The notes under the pieces: generated by a model | Told to the model about the DNA's origin: nothing | Database searches by the model: none | What the model saw: only the letters and a program-made list of their open reading frames with translations | Source: Flavobacterium sp. | GTDB taxonomy: Bacteria; Bacteroidota; Bacteroidia; Flavobacteriales; Flavobacteriaceae | Assembly (NCBI GenBank): GCA_005792865.1 | Contig: SXQR01000106.1 | Coordinates: 1 to 5,620, forward strand | Direction of reading: 5' to 3' | Length of the DNA: 5,620 bases | Shown: positions 1 to 5,620 of the stretch, in pieces | Layout: each line of letters opens with the position of its first letter | Position numbering within the stretch: the stretch's first letter is position 1 | Position numbers and translations under genes: made by a program

Positions 1-2770
1 AATCATGCAGCGATACGGCATCGAACGTTTCGGCATCGGTGATGGAGAAGGTCACGGGCCCTTCCTTAGCGATCCGGACGCCGAGGGCCACCGGTGCGCC
101 GTCAAATTCACCGCGCGCCTGGATGACGAGTTTTTTATCGGAATGCGTAAAGTACACATCGTTGCTCTGGGTATCAATCTGAAGCGCATCGTATCCCGTA
201 TCATAGCCCTTGGTGGCATTGCCCGGAAGGTACGCCAAAAGCAATTGCCTTTTGATATCGCCTGCCGCGCTCGTGAAATTCACACGCATCTTTTTGGCAG
301 ATGGAACCGGCGGCCTGAACATTGGGTTTGACATTACGTCAGATTCCAGGACGAAGGCGCGTTGCGTATTCCGGAAGGTAATGGTTCCGCCCGTGGAACT
401 TCCGAACAGCAGGAAACCTTGTCCCACCGGAATATAGCGACCCGGTGTGCGGTTGCTGGACCCTGCCGAACTGATGCCCACCGGCGCGACGGGCGGCGTG
501 GCCCCGGTGAGGTTGATCGTGGCGTATCCGCCTTCATAGTTGGCCGTGATGTGGCTGGAGTTGGTCGTGAACTGCTCCCAGAAATAAAGCGTTCCCGTGG
601 TGGTCGAAAGGTTGTCGTTGATAAAGGCATGCGCGTCAAGTGCACACGGATACGGATTTCCGCTCAGGTTCATATTGTTGGCCGAAACCATGCTGGTGAA
701 CTGCCCGTTGTTGGGCTTGCCTACAAACGTATAGTTTTGCTGCGGTGCCGACGTTCCCGAACCCTTCATGGTATAGCCCTGGCCCGCGGAGAGTATGCCG
801 GTTTGGTAAATGCAGCTCCAGCTGGCGTACGCCCCCGAACCGTTTTGGTACTTGTTGATCCAGAAAGGCGAAAGGCTGATGGGCGACGTTGGCGATCCGT
901 TATAACCGCTGATCCAGTTCACGGGTTGCGGGTTGGCGGGGTCGGTTCCGTCAAATAGGACGTTGCCCACCGTATAGGTGTTGCCCGCGCCTACGGGCGA
1001 CGACCAGTAATTGTAGCTGTAATAATTGGATTGGCCCTGCTGGTCCACCAGAAGTTTTCCCGTCCCGGAAGTTGGGTTCAGCGAGGCGCCGTCGGCGGTC
1101 TGGACGAGTTGCGACTTGCCGTTGAGCCGGATGTCGCCGCTGGATAACGATAGCGCGTGATGGACGAGAATGCCCGTTCCTGTGGGCACGCTGAGACCTT
1201 TTGCACCGGCCTGTGAAGCGATCGTCAGGTCGTAGAAGGATATGGATGACGTAGCATCATAAATGTATTGCCAGTTGCCGGTTTGCCAGCCCATGAAAGT
1301 CACTAGCCCGTCACCGGGTGCGAAATTGCCATTTGAGGCCCAGTTGCCCGCCACCGCAAGCCGCCCGGCGTCGGACATCTGCAGTTGTGCCGAACCGTCA
1401 ATCGAGATGTTGTAACAGCGCGCGGTCAGGTCGGCGGGTGCCTTGGGCGAAAGCGCACTGATGAGGCACAGCGGGGATCCCGATGGAATGATGACATTCG
1501 TATTGTTGTTGGGTATGACCCCGCCCGACCAGTTGCGGCAATCGAACCAGTCGCTGCTATGGTTACCGGTCCATCGGCCTACCTCGGCTGCCTGCAGGCT
1601 GTAGATCACCGCGGTGGACGCCGAACTCACGTCGTTTGCATTGTTGGTGTCGCCTGAAACCGAGAATACCTCAGCCGAATTGACGACCATCGGCACCGAC
1701 TCGCAACTGGTGCGCACGCGGATGTAAATGGTCATGGGCATCGAGGCGCTGGTCATCGTGGTCTGCACAAGCGCATTGAGCGTACGGTTTGCCGAATTGT
1801 AGGTGAAAAGCACATTGCGCGGATCCGACGGATTCTTGTGGTAGCTGATCAAATCGGCGTTGTCCGGGATAAAATCCTTGATCACCGGGTTGTGCGCATT
1901 CTTGTTGGTCAGGTTGCGGATCGTAATGGTATAGTCGATGAAATCCCCAACCATCGCATTGACGTTGTTGGCCGTCTTGACGATCTCCATGTCCGGGGCA
2001 TTGGGAAGGTTGGCGTTGTTGTTTCCGCAATAGATATAGGTCGAGATATTGGTTTGCATGGTTGCACCCGTGAGGGCCGACGTAGCCGTGACGATCGTGG
2101 TGTTCCAGTTTTCGGGCGGCGTGCCGTTTGGCGTTTCAAAAAGCATCATCAGGGTGTAGGACTCGCCCGGATCCAATTGCGGGGTCCCTGAAATCGGCAC
2201 CCCCGTCAGGGATAGGAAAGTCGAGCCCAGCGGATAAAGTGACTGTACCTTGGTCAGCGCGTAGGAATCCGGGACCATGCCAGTATTGGTGATCGTGAAC
2301 GTATAGTAGGTAATGGCAGGCGACTGGCATTTGATAGCGCCATTGAGCTGGGCCGGCATTGAGAACGATGCGTTGATCGCAAAAGGTTGCGATGCGGCAG
2401 ACGCGGCATTGGGCTGCGCCGTAGCGATGGAAATCGTGTAACCGCTGCCGGGCAGTGTTCCGTAGGGGATGTTCACCAGATGTGCGATCATGGCCGTTGA
2501 AGACGGTGCCGGAGCAGGCGCGACAGCCGAATAAAAGGTACCGATGGGCTGCGGTCCGGTCCCATTTGGCGCGGTGAGATAGACGGTGTAGCCTGTTGAA
2601 TTGGTGAAATAATTACCTGCAGGACCATTTGTCACCTGGAAGTTCACTGAAACTGTCGACTGTGACGTGGTGACCGTGGGTACACCGATGGCCTGCGCAT
2701 ATGCAACTGCCTGGATAAAAAGGATGTAAAGGCAAAGCAGTGGCCTGCTGAAAAGTAGTTTTTGTTTCAT
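1..2770 (-). CDS. Large secreted surface protein, probable type IX secretion substrate (3' end off window)
   Basis: Starting from ATG at 2768-2770, the frame stays open for 923 codons to the window edge. Residues 1-25 form a Sec signal peptide: basic MKQK, a hydrophobic core, and a likely cut after AYA. C13 has no lipobox, so this is not a lipoprotein. A beta-rich N-terminal region (about 26-147, with an Ala/Pro-rich linker) is followed by an Ig-like region (148-250). Next comes a DUF11-like repeat (about 260-389, with YTITIRN and VIKDFIPDNADL). A WTGNHSSDWFDCRNW...NVIIPSG segment (400-430) resembles those preceding flavobacterial beta-helix regions. The C-terminal half carries NYWSSPVG (587-594), GQGYTMKGSG (663-672), GNPYPCALDA (704-713) and GQGF (783-786), which recur in Flavobacteria cell-surface proteins. 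Such proteins usually end in a type IX sorting domain of about 70-90 residues; it would lie left of position 1, so this is inference. Role is probably adhesion or an outer-surface coat; the ligand is unknown. Family type is likely, exact function unknown. Confidence 0.88.
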   Translation of the reverse strand, partial: MKQKLLFSRPLLCLYILFIQAVAYAQAIGVPTVTTSQSTVSVNFQVTNGPAGNYFTNSTGYTVYLTAPNGTGPQPIGTFYSAVAPAPAPSSTAMIAHLVNIPYGTLPGSGYTISIATAQPNAASAASQPFAINASFSMPAQLNGAIKCQSPAITYYTFTITNTGMVPDSYALTKVQSLYPLGSTFLSLTGVPISGTPQLDPGESYTLMMLFETPNGTPPENWNTTIVTATSALTGATMQTNISTYIYCGNNNANLPNAPDMEIVKTANNVNAMVGDFIDYTITIRNLTNKNAHNPVIKDFIPDNADLISYHKNPSDPRNVLFTYNSANRTLNALVQTTMTSASMPMTIYIRVRTSCESVPMVVNSAEVFSVSGDTNNANDVSSASTAVIYSLQAAEVGRWTGNHSSDWFDCRNWSGGVIPNNNTNVIIPSGSPLCLISALSPKAPADLTARCYNISIDGSAQLQMSDAGRLAVAGNWASNGNFAPGDGLVTFMGWQTGNWQYIYDATSSISFYDLTIASQAGAKGLSVPTGTGILVHHALSLSSGDIRLNGKSQLVQTADGASLNPTSGTGKLLVDQQGQSNYYSYNYWSSPVGAGNTYTVGNVLFDGTDPANPQPVNWISGYNGSPTSPISLSPFWINKYQNGSGAYASWSCIYQTGILSAGQGYTMKGSGTSAPQQNYTFVGKPNNGQFTSMVSANNMNLSGNPYPCALDAHAFINDNLSTTTGTLYFWEQFTTNSSHITANYEGGYATINLTGATPPVAPVGISSAGSSNRTPGRYIPVGQGFLLFGSSTGGTITFRNTQRAFVLESDVMSNPMFRPPVPSAKKMRVNFTSAAGDIKRQLLLAYLPGNATKGYDTGYDALQIDTQSNDVYFTHSDKKLVIQARGEFDGAPVALGVRIAKEGPVTFSITDAETFDAVSLHD

Positions 2771-2777
2771 ATGAATT

Positions 2778-2858
2778 TAATTTAGGGGCTTCAATTAAAA
2801 ATCCTACGAAACCTAAGTCGGTAAATCTGGCTTGGGTTTGGGGAGAACTAATTTAGGG
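2778..2858. repeat. 10-bp direct repeat TAATTTAGGG (two copies)
   Basis: Copies lie at 2778-2787 and 2849-2858, 71 bp apart start to start, read on the plus strand. On the minus strand both read CCCTAAATTA, and the first copy sits just upstream of the surface-protein start codon. They could be two half-sites for a regulator of that gene, but the spacer is AT-rich and a chance match is possible. Confidence 0.3.
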
Positions 2859-3042
2859 TAGCCATTAAAATAATTCAGTCAAAACGCATTAAAAATCGAC
2901 GAATAACCTGATTTAAGAATAATTATAAAAAATATACTACAAATTTAAACTTATGAAATTGTGGGTCGGCTTGGGAAAGGTAACCCGAGAAGATATAAAC
3001 CGTTTTGTGTCGCGGTTAACAAAAGCGTGAGGCGGCCGGACG

Positions 3043-3050
3043 TAACTTTA
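3043..3050 (+). promoter_or_regulatory. Possible -7 box for the 72-residue membrane protein
   Basis: TAACTTTA matches the Bacteroidota -7 consensus TAnnTTTG at all but the last base. It lies 23 nt before the ATG, which would give a leader of roughly 15-20 nt. The leader is A/C-rich (repeated CCAAC) and has no Shine-Dalgarno sequence, as is common in this phylum. No TTG stands at the expected -33 distance, so support is moderate at best. Confidence 0.35.
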
Positions 3051-3073
3051 GGTAAACCAACAACCAACTCACT

Positions 3074-3292
3074 ATGAATGCAGTAATGAAACTCGTCTGG
3101 CTTACCACCATCGTGGTTTTTGCCACGACCATTGTCGCCTATACCGAATTTTCAACCAGCCTGCTCGCCGCTTTGATGCTGATAGGGCCGCCGCTGATCA
3201 TCTACATGGTCATCCGCGTGCTAAAAGACGCGCACCGCGATAACCTGACCTTCAATGATTGGTATGCCGATAAGCCGCGGAATGTGAAATAA
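3074..3292 (+). CDS. Small protein with two predicted membrane helices, unknown function
   Basis: This 72-residue protein has two hydrophobic stretches, about residues 7-23 and 28-50. They are joined by a short turn containing the acidic residue E25 (YTEFSTS). A basic/polar tail begins with RVLKDAHRD (48-56) and ends in NDWYADKPRNVK. The positive charge after the second helix suggests a hairpin in the inner membrane with both ends in the cytoplasm. The ATG at 3074 is chosen because a possible -7 box lies at a suitable distance; an in-frame ATG at 3086 is an alternative and would give a 68-residue product. I recognise no named domain. The gene is alone on its strand, and its TAA stop abuts the der stop directly. 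That the frame spans clean membrane helices and a sensible leader argues for a real gene; no function can be assigned. Confidence 0.75.
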   Translation: MNAVMKLVWLTTIVVFATTIVAYTEFSTSLLAALMLIGPPLIIYMVIRVLKDAHRDNLTFNDWYADKPRNVK

Positions 3293-4603
3293 CTACTTTT
3301 CCCGGATGTAGATGTCGATCGGGACCCCCGAAAAATCCCAGTTTTCCCGAATCTTGTTTTCCAGGAACCGCTTGTAAGGTTCCTTGACGTACTGCGGCAG
3401 GTTCGCGAAGAATACGAACTGGGGCGTCGCCGTGGGCAATTGCATGCAGTACTTGATCTTGACATATTTGCCCTTGAGCGCCGGCGGCGGGTAGCCCTCG
3501 ATGACCTTGAGCATGTAGTCGTTGAATTTTGAGGTCGGGATGCGGGTCGAACGGTTCTCATGCACCTTGACCGTCGTTTCCAGCGCCTTCAATAATCTTT
3601 GCTTGGTAAGTGCCGATACGAACAGGATCGGCACATCGGTAAACGGCTCGATTTCCTTCCTGATTTTTTGCTCATAATCACGCGTGGACATTGTATCCTT
3701 TTCCACCAGGTCCCACTTGTTGACCAGGATGACGATTCCCTTGCGGTTTTTTTCGGCCAGCCAAAAGATGCTTTGGTCCTGCCCTTCGAACCCGCGGGTC
3801 GCATCGATCACCAGGATGCAGATGTCGGCATGCTCAATGGCCCGAACCGACCGCATGACGCTGTAGAACTCGAGGTCTTCCTTGACCTTGGCCTTGCGAC
3901 GGATCCCCGCAGTGTCGACCAGATTGAACTTGAATCCGAAACGGTCAAATTTGGTATCGATCGCATCGCGCGTGGTGCCTGCAATGTCTGTCACGATGTA
4001 GCGGTCCTGCCCGATGAGCGCGTTGATGAAACTCGACTTCCCGGCATTGGGCCGGCCCACGACGGCGAACCGCGGAAGGTCCTGATCATGCTCGGCAGGT
4101 TCCGGCTTTTCAGGAAATGCCTTGACGAGCGCGTCGAGAAGTTCGCCTGTGCCGCTTCCCGATATACTGGCGAAAGTGTAATATTCGCCCAATCCCAGGT
4201 TGTAGAATTCGATCGCATCTTTTTCGCGCATTGCATTGTCCACCTTGTTTACGGCGAGCAAAACGGGCTTGGTCACCTTCCGGAGGAGTTTGGCAACGGC
4301 ATCGTCCATCGGGGTGATGCCTTCCTCTACGTCGACCACAAAGATGATCACGTCGGCCTCGTCAATGGCGAGTTCCACCTGTTTGCGGATCTCGGCCTCG
4401 AACACGTCATCGGAACCGCGAACGTATCCGCCGGTATCGATTACCGAAAATTCCTTTCCGTTCCATTCGCTCTTTCCGTAATTCCGGTCCCGTGTCACGC
4501 CCGCCACCGAATCGACGATGGCTTCACGCCTCTGGATAAGGCGGTTGAAAAGCGTTGATTTCCCTACATTGGGACGGCCGACGATGGCAACAATGTTATT
4601 CAT
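3293..4603 (-). CDS. der: Ribosome biogenesis GTPase Der (EngA)
   Basis: Der is an essential tandem GTPase that acts in the cytoplasm in late 50S subunit assembly. With the start at 4603 it is 436 residues, close to the usual length in this phylum. GTPase domain 1 shows G1 GRPNVGKS (9-16), G2 T37 in GVTRDR, G3 DTGG (56-59) and G4 NKVD (119-122). An acidic linker around 165-176 leads to domain 2, with G1 GRPNAGKS (183-190), G2 TTRDA (210-214), G3 DTAG (230-233), G4 NKWD (295-298) and G5 SA (330-331). The C-terminal KH-like domain runs from about 351 and includes [15 protein letters not shown]. All G motifs are intact. A GTG at 4646-4648 would add 15 residues, but a perfect -7 box lies between it and the ATG, and [16 protein letters not shown] is the normal Der N terminus, so the ATG at 4603 is preferred. 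The gene is monocistronic here as far as can be seen. Confidence 0.98.
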   Translation of the reverse strand: MNNIVAIVGRPNVGKSTLFNRLIQRREAIVDSVAGVTRDRNYGKSEWNGKEFSVIDTGGYVRGSDDVFEAEIRKQVELAIDEADVIIFVVDVEEGITPMDDAVAKLLRKVTKPVLLAVNKVDNAMREKDAIEFYNLGLGEYYTFASISGSGTGELLDALVKAFPEKPEPAEHDQDLPRFAVVGRPNAGKSSFINALIGQDRYIVTDIAGTTRDAIDTKFDRFGFKFNLVDTAGIRRKAKVKEDLEFYSVMRSVRAIEHADICILVIDATRGFEGQDQSIFWLAEKNRKGIVILVNKWDLVEKDTMSTRDYEQKIRKEIEPFTDVPILFVSALTKQRLLKALETTVKVHENRSTRIPTSKFNDYMLKVIEGYPPPALKGKYVKIKYCMQLPTATPQFVFFANLPQYVKEPYKRFLENKIRENWDFSGVPIDIYIREK

Positions 4604-4621
4604 GCGTAAAAAAATATTCGG

Positions 4622-4629
4622 CAAAGGTA
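4622..4629 (-). promoter_or_regulatory. -7 box of the der promoter
   Basis: On the minus strand, TACCTTTG (4629 down to 4622) is a perfect match to the Bacteroidota -7 consensus TAnnTTTG. It ends 18 nt before the der ATG, so transcription would start near 4615 with a leader of about 12 nt. The -33 region lacks TTG; the nearest candidate is GTG at 4648-4646 with a short spacer. Its position excludes the upstream GTG as a start codon if this promoter is used. Confidence 0.5.
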
Positions 4630-4716
4630 GTTTAAAAACTCTAGGCACGCCCGATTGACTTTACAGGGGCAGTCCCTAAAATTTCGCCAAAAGTGGTCCC
4701 GGTCGCTGCCTGACGG

Positions 4717-4747
4717 TTGCCCCTGCCCTGAGGAATGGTTATCTTTG
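4717..4747 (+). promoter_or_regulatory. Bacteroidota-type promoter of the zinc-ribbon gene
   Basis: TTG at 4717-4719 and TATCTTTG at 4740-4747 are separated by 20 nt. This matches the known primary-sigma promoter form of the phylum, TTG about 19-21 nt upstream of TAnnTTTG. It is the best promoter in the window. Transcription would start near 4752-4755, giving a leader of about 10 nt before the ATG at 4764, with no Shine-Dalgarno sequence. It is divergent from the der promoter. Confidence 0.65.
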
Positions 4748-4763
4748 GGGAAAATGCAAAAAC

Positions 4764-5012
4764 ATGAAATGCCCGAATTGCAACGAAACACTGACCATGG
4801 CCGACCGGAGCGGCGTGGAAATCGATTATTGCCCCAATTGCCGCGGCGTGTGGCTTGACAGGGGCGAACTGGACAAGATCATCGAGCGGTCCATTTCTCC
4901 CGCCGTACAGACGCGTTACCCGCAGCACGATGAACGGCGTCACCAGGATCCGCACTACGACTACAAGAAAAAAAGAAAAGACTCTTTCCTTGGGGATTTG
5001 TTTGATTTTTAG
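4764..5012 (+). CDS. Small zinc-ribbon protein, TFIIB-type (zf-TFIIB family)
   Basis: This 82-residue protein begins at once with a zinc ribbon: MKCPNC (C3, C6) and, 17 residues later, YCPNCRGVWLDRGELDKI (C23, C26). These four cysteines would bind one zinc ion. The block CPNCRGVWLDRGEL is the hallmark of the bacterial zf-TFIIB family (COG3809 type). The remainder (about 41-82) is hydrophilic and rich in His, Asp, Arg and Lys, includes YKKKRKD, and ends in the short hydrophobic-acidic tail FLGDLFDF. There is no signal peptide or membrane helix, so it is probably cytosolic. The biochemical role of this family is not established; nucleic-acid or protein binding is a guess. Start choice is supported by the promoter just upstream and the immediate CxxC. 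It is followed by an intrinsic terminator, so it appears to be a single-gene unit. Confidence 0.92.
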   Translation: MKCPNCNETLTMADRSGVEIDYCPNCRGVWLDRGELDKIIERSISPAVQTRYPQHDERRHQDPHYDYKKKRKDSFLGDLFDF

Positions 5013-5050
5013 GACTGAAGATTTTCAATCTTGCCAATGATGACAATGCC

Positions 5051-5074
5051 AAAGCCGGATCTTCCGGCTTTTTT
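5051..5074 (+). terminator. Intrinsic terminator after the zinc-ribbon gene
   Basis: AAAGCCGGA (5051-5059) pairs with TCCGGCTTT (5063-5071) around a TCT loop, and the stem runs into a T tract at 5069-5074. The GC core is GCCGG. It starts 38 bp after the stop of the zinc-ribbon gene. A weaker hairpin, AAGATT (5018-5023) with AATCTT (5027-5032), lies between. The T tract exists only on the plus strand side, so termination is likely one-directional. It insulates the following tetR-type gene. Confidence 0.85.
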
Positions 5075-5093
5075 ATTGCAACAAAATGCAAAT

Positions 5094-5112
5094 AATTGTT
5101 AAACTAACAATT
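5094..5112. promoter_or_regulatory. 19-bp palindrome, probable TetR operator
   Basis: AATTGTTA (5094-5101) and TAACAATT (5105-5112) are perfect inverted 8-bp arms around AAC. The element lies between the terminator and the tetR-type gene, and covers the place where the -33 element would sit relative to the -7 box at 5129-5136. TetR-family dimers typically bind palindromes of this size in their own promoters, so autorepression is a reasonable inference. It has no T tract after it and weak AT arms, so it is not a terminator. Confidence 0.6.
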
Positions 5113-5128
5113 TTAAAAGTATTACTAT

Positions 5129-5136
5129 TATTTTTG
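5129..5136 (+). promoter_or_regulatory. -7 box of the tetR-type gene promoter
   Basis: TATTTTTG matches TAnnTTTG exactly. It ends 17 nt before the ATG at 5154, leaving a leader of roughly 12 nt. There is no TTG at the proper -33 distance; the 19-bp palindrome lies there instead. The surrounding DNA is AT-rich, so a chance match is possible. Confidence 0.45.
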
Positions 5137-5153
5137 CATGAAATATTATTGGC

Positions 5154-5620
5154 ATGCTCCCAATCATCCGCATCCAGGTCAATCCCAAGATCTACGTAAA
5201 AGACCCCGAAACCTCCTCTCTGGGCCGCCGGATCATTGAACACAGCATCGTTTTGATTGACGAGCTGGGATTCGAGAACTTTACCTTCAAGAAACTGGGG
5301 GAACGCATCGGTTCCAATGAGAGCTCTATTTATCGGTATTTTGACAGCAAGCACAAGATGTTGCTCTACCTTTCTTCCTGGTATTGGGGCTGGATGGAAT
5401 ACCAGGTGATGCTTGCCACGGCCAACCTGCCCGATCCAATGGCGAGGCTTCGCGCGGCGGTGAGGGTCATATCTGAACCGCCCGTTGACGACACCGCGAC
5501 CCAACACATCAATGAACGGATACTTTACCGGATCATCGTCGCCGAATTCACCAAGACTTTCCACACCAAGGAAGTGGACGACGAAAACAAGGAGGGGTTT
5601 TTCCTGATCTACAAAAGCGT
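5154..5620 (+). CDS. TetR/AcrR-family transcriptional regulator (3' end off window)
   Basis: The frame is open from ATG at 5154 to the window edge, giving 155 residues of a protein that is usually about 190-210 long. The first 22 residues lead into the TetR N-terminal DNA-binding domain: helix 1 around 23-38 (GRRIIEHSIVLIDELG), then FTFKKLGERIGSNESSIYRYF (43-63), which contains the helix-turn-helix with recognition helix near 55-62. KHKMLLYL (67-74) begins the connecting helix. This SSIYRYF...K..L pattern is diagnostic. The later part (about 75-155, aromatic SWYWGWMEYQ then helices) is the variable ligand-binding and dimerisation domain, which gives no clue to the effector. An in-frame TGA at 5139-5141 makes 5154 the first possible ATG. 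The upstream palindrome suggests autoregulation. Its target genes are probably downstream, beyond the window. Confidence 0.93.
   Translation, partial: MLPIIRIQVNPKIYVKDPETSSLGRRIIEHSIVLIDELGFENFTFKKLGERIGSNESSIYRYFDSKHKMLLYLSSWYWGWMEYQVMLATANLPDPMARLRAAVRVISEPPVDDTATQHINERILYRIIVAEFTKTFHTKEVDDENKEGFFLIYKS

Larger units (their letters stand above)
2771..3073. other. AT-rich divergent spacer between surface-protein gene and small membrane-protein gene
   Basis: This 303-bp spacer separates two divergent genes and must hold both their promoters. For the minus-strand surface gene the best nearby match to the Bacteroidota -7 box (TAnnTTTG) is TAGGTTTC at 2815-2808, one mismatch, which would give a leader of about 30 nt. 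A perfect TAAATTTG lies farther out at 2947-2940. Neither has a clear TTG at the usual -33 spacing. The 10-mer TAATTTAGGG occurs twice. The only open frame noted starts at 2953 and is 25 codons long; it is not convincing as a gene. No tRNA, hairpin terminator or insertion-sequence end is visible. Confidence 0.6.

Noticed and set aside
362..958. 198-codon open frame on the plus strand inside the surface-protein region
   Set aside because: The minus-strand frame here is continuous with the signal peptide and carries the flavobacterial surface-protein motifs; the plus-strand translation is Arg/Gly/Val-rich and unrecognisable.
2953..3030. 25-codon open frame (MKLWVGLGKVTRED...) in the spacer upstream of the 72-residue gene
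   Set aside because: Too short to judge, with no -7 box at a fitting distance and no recognisable motif; most likely chance, though a leader peptide cannot be excluded.
3599..4558. 319-codon open frame on the plus strand opposite der
   Set aside because: It lies entirely antisense to der, whose G motifs are all intact, and its translation shows no domain. Long antisense frames are expected opposite GC-rich coding sequence.
4664..4725. 8-bp inverted repeat CAGGGGCA / TGCCCCTG flanking the space between the der and zinc-ribbon promoters
   Set aside because: The arms are 46 nt apart, and one match of this length is not surprising in a spacer of this size; no supporting evidence for a regulator.
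5018..5032. Small hairpin AAGATT-TTC-AATCTT right after the zinc-ribbon stop
   Set aside because: AT-rich 6-bp stem with no T tract; the GC-cored hairpin at 5051-5074 is the better terminator.
5073..5564. 163-codon open frame on the minus strand opposite the tetR-type gene
   Set aside because: It is antisense to a clear TetR helix-turn-helix domain and runs through the terminator and palindrome; it is a shadow frame.

Overview
The window looks like chromosomal DNA of a Bacteroidota bacterium, most likely Flavobacteriia. Three things point there. A long secreted protein carries motifs typical of flavobacterial type IX-secreted surface proteins (NYWSSPVG, GQGYTMKGSG, GNPYPCALDA, GQGF). Several genes are preceded by Bacteroidota-type -7 boxes (TAnnTTTG). 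Leaders are short and lack an obvious Shine-Dalgarno sequence. The coding regions look GC-rich by eye for this class (not counted), while the spacers at 2771-3000 and 5080-5150 are clearly AT-rich.

Layout. Positions 1-2770 (minus) hold the first 923 codons of a large exported, multi-domain surface protein whose 3' end lies off the window; it is open in one frame with no stop. A 303-bp AT-rich spacer follows. A 72-codon two-membrane-helix protein (3074-3292, plus) converges on der (3293-4603, minus), the double-GTPase ribosome assembly factor, with no base between the two stop codons. Der is divergent from a small zinc-ribbon (TFIIB-type) protein (4764-5012, plus); the 160-bp spacer between them holds a -7 box on each strand. 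An intrinsic terminator (5051-5074) closes the zinc-ribbon gene. A TetR/AcrR-family regulator (5154 to the window end, plus) begins after a 19-bp palindrome that lies in its promoter region and is probably its own operator.

Functionally the genes look like independent single-gene units rather than one operon: an envelope or adhesion protein, a small inner-membrane protein, an essential ribosome-assembly GTPase, a small metal-binding protein and a regulator whose targets are probably beyond the right edge. I see no CRISPR array, RNA gene, mobile element or defence module. I did not find a convincing undescribed multi-gene system; the points most worth following are the tetR palindrome, the edge-truncated surface protein and the zero-spacing convergent pair.
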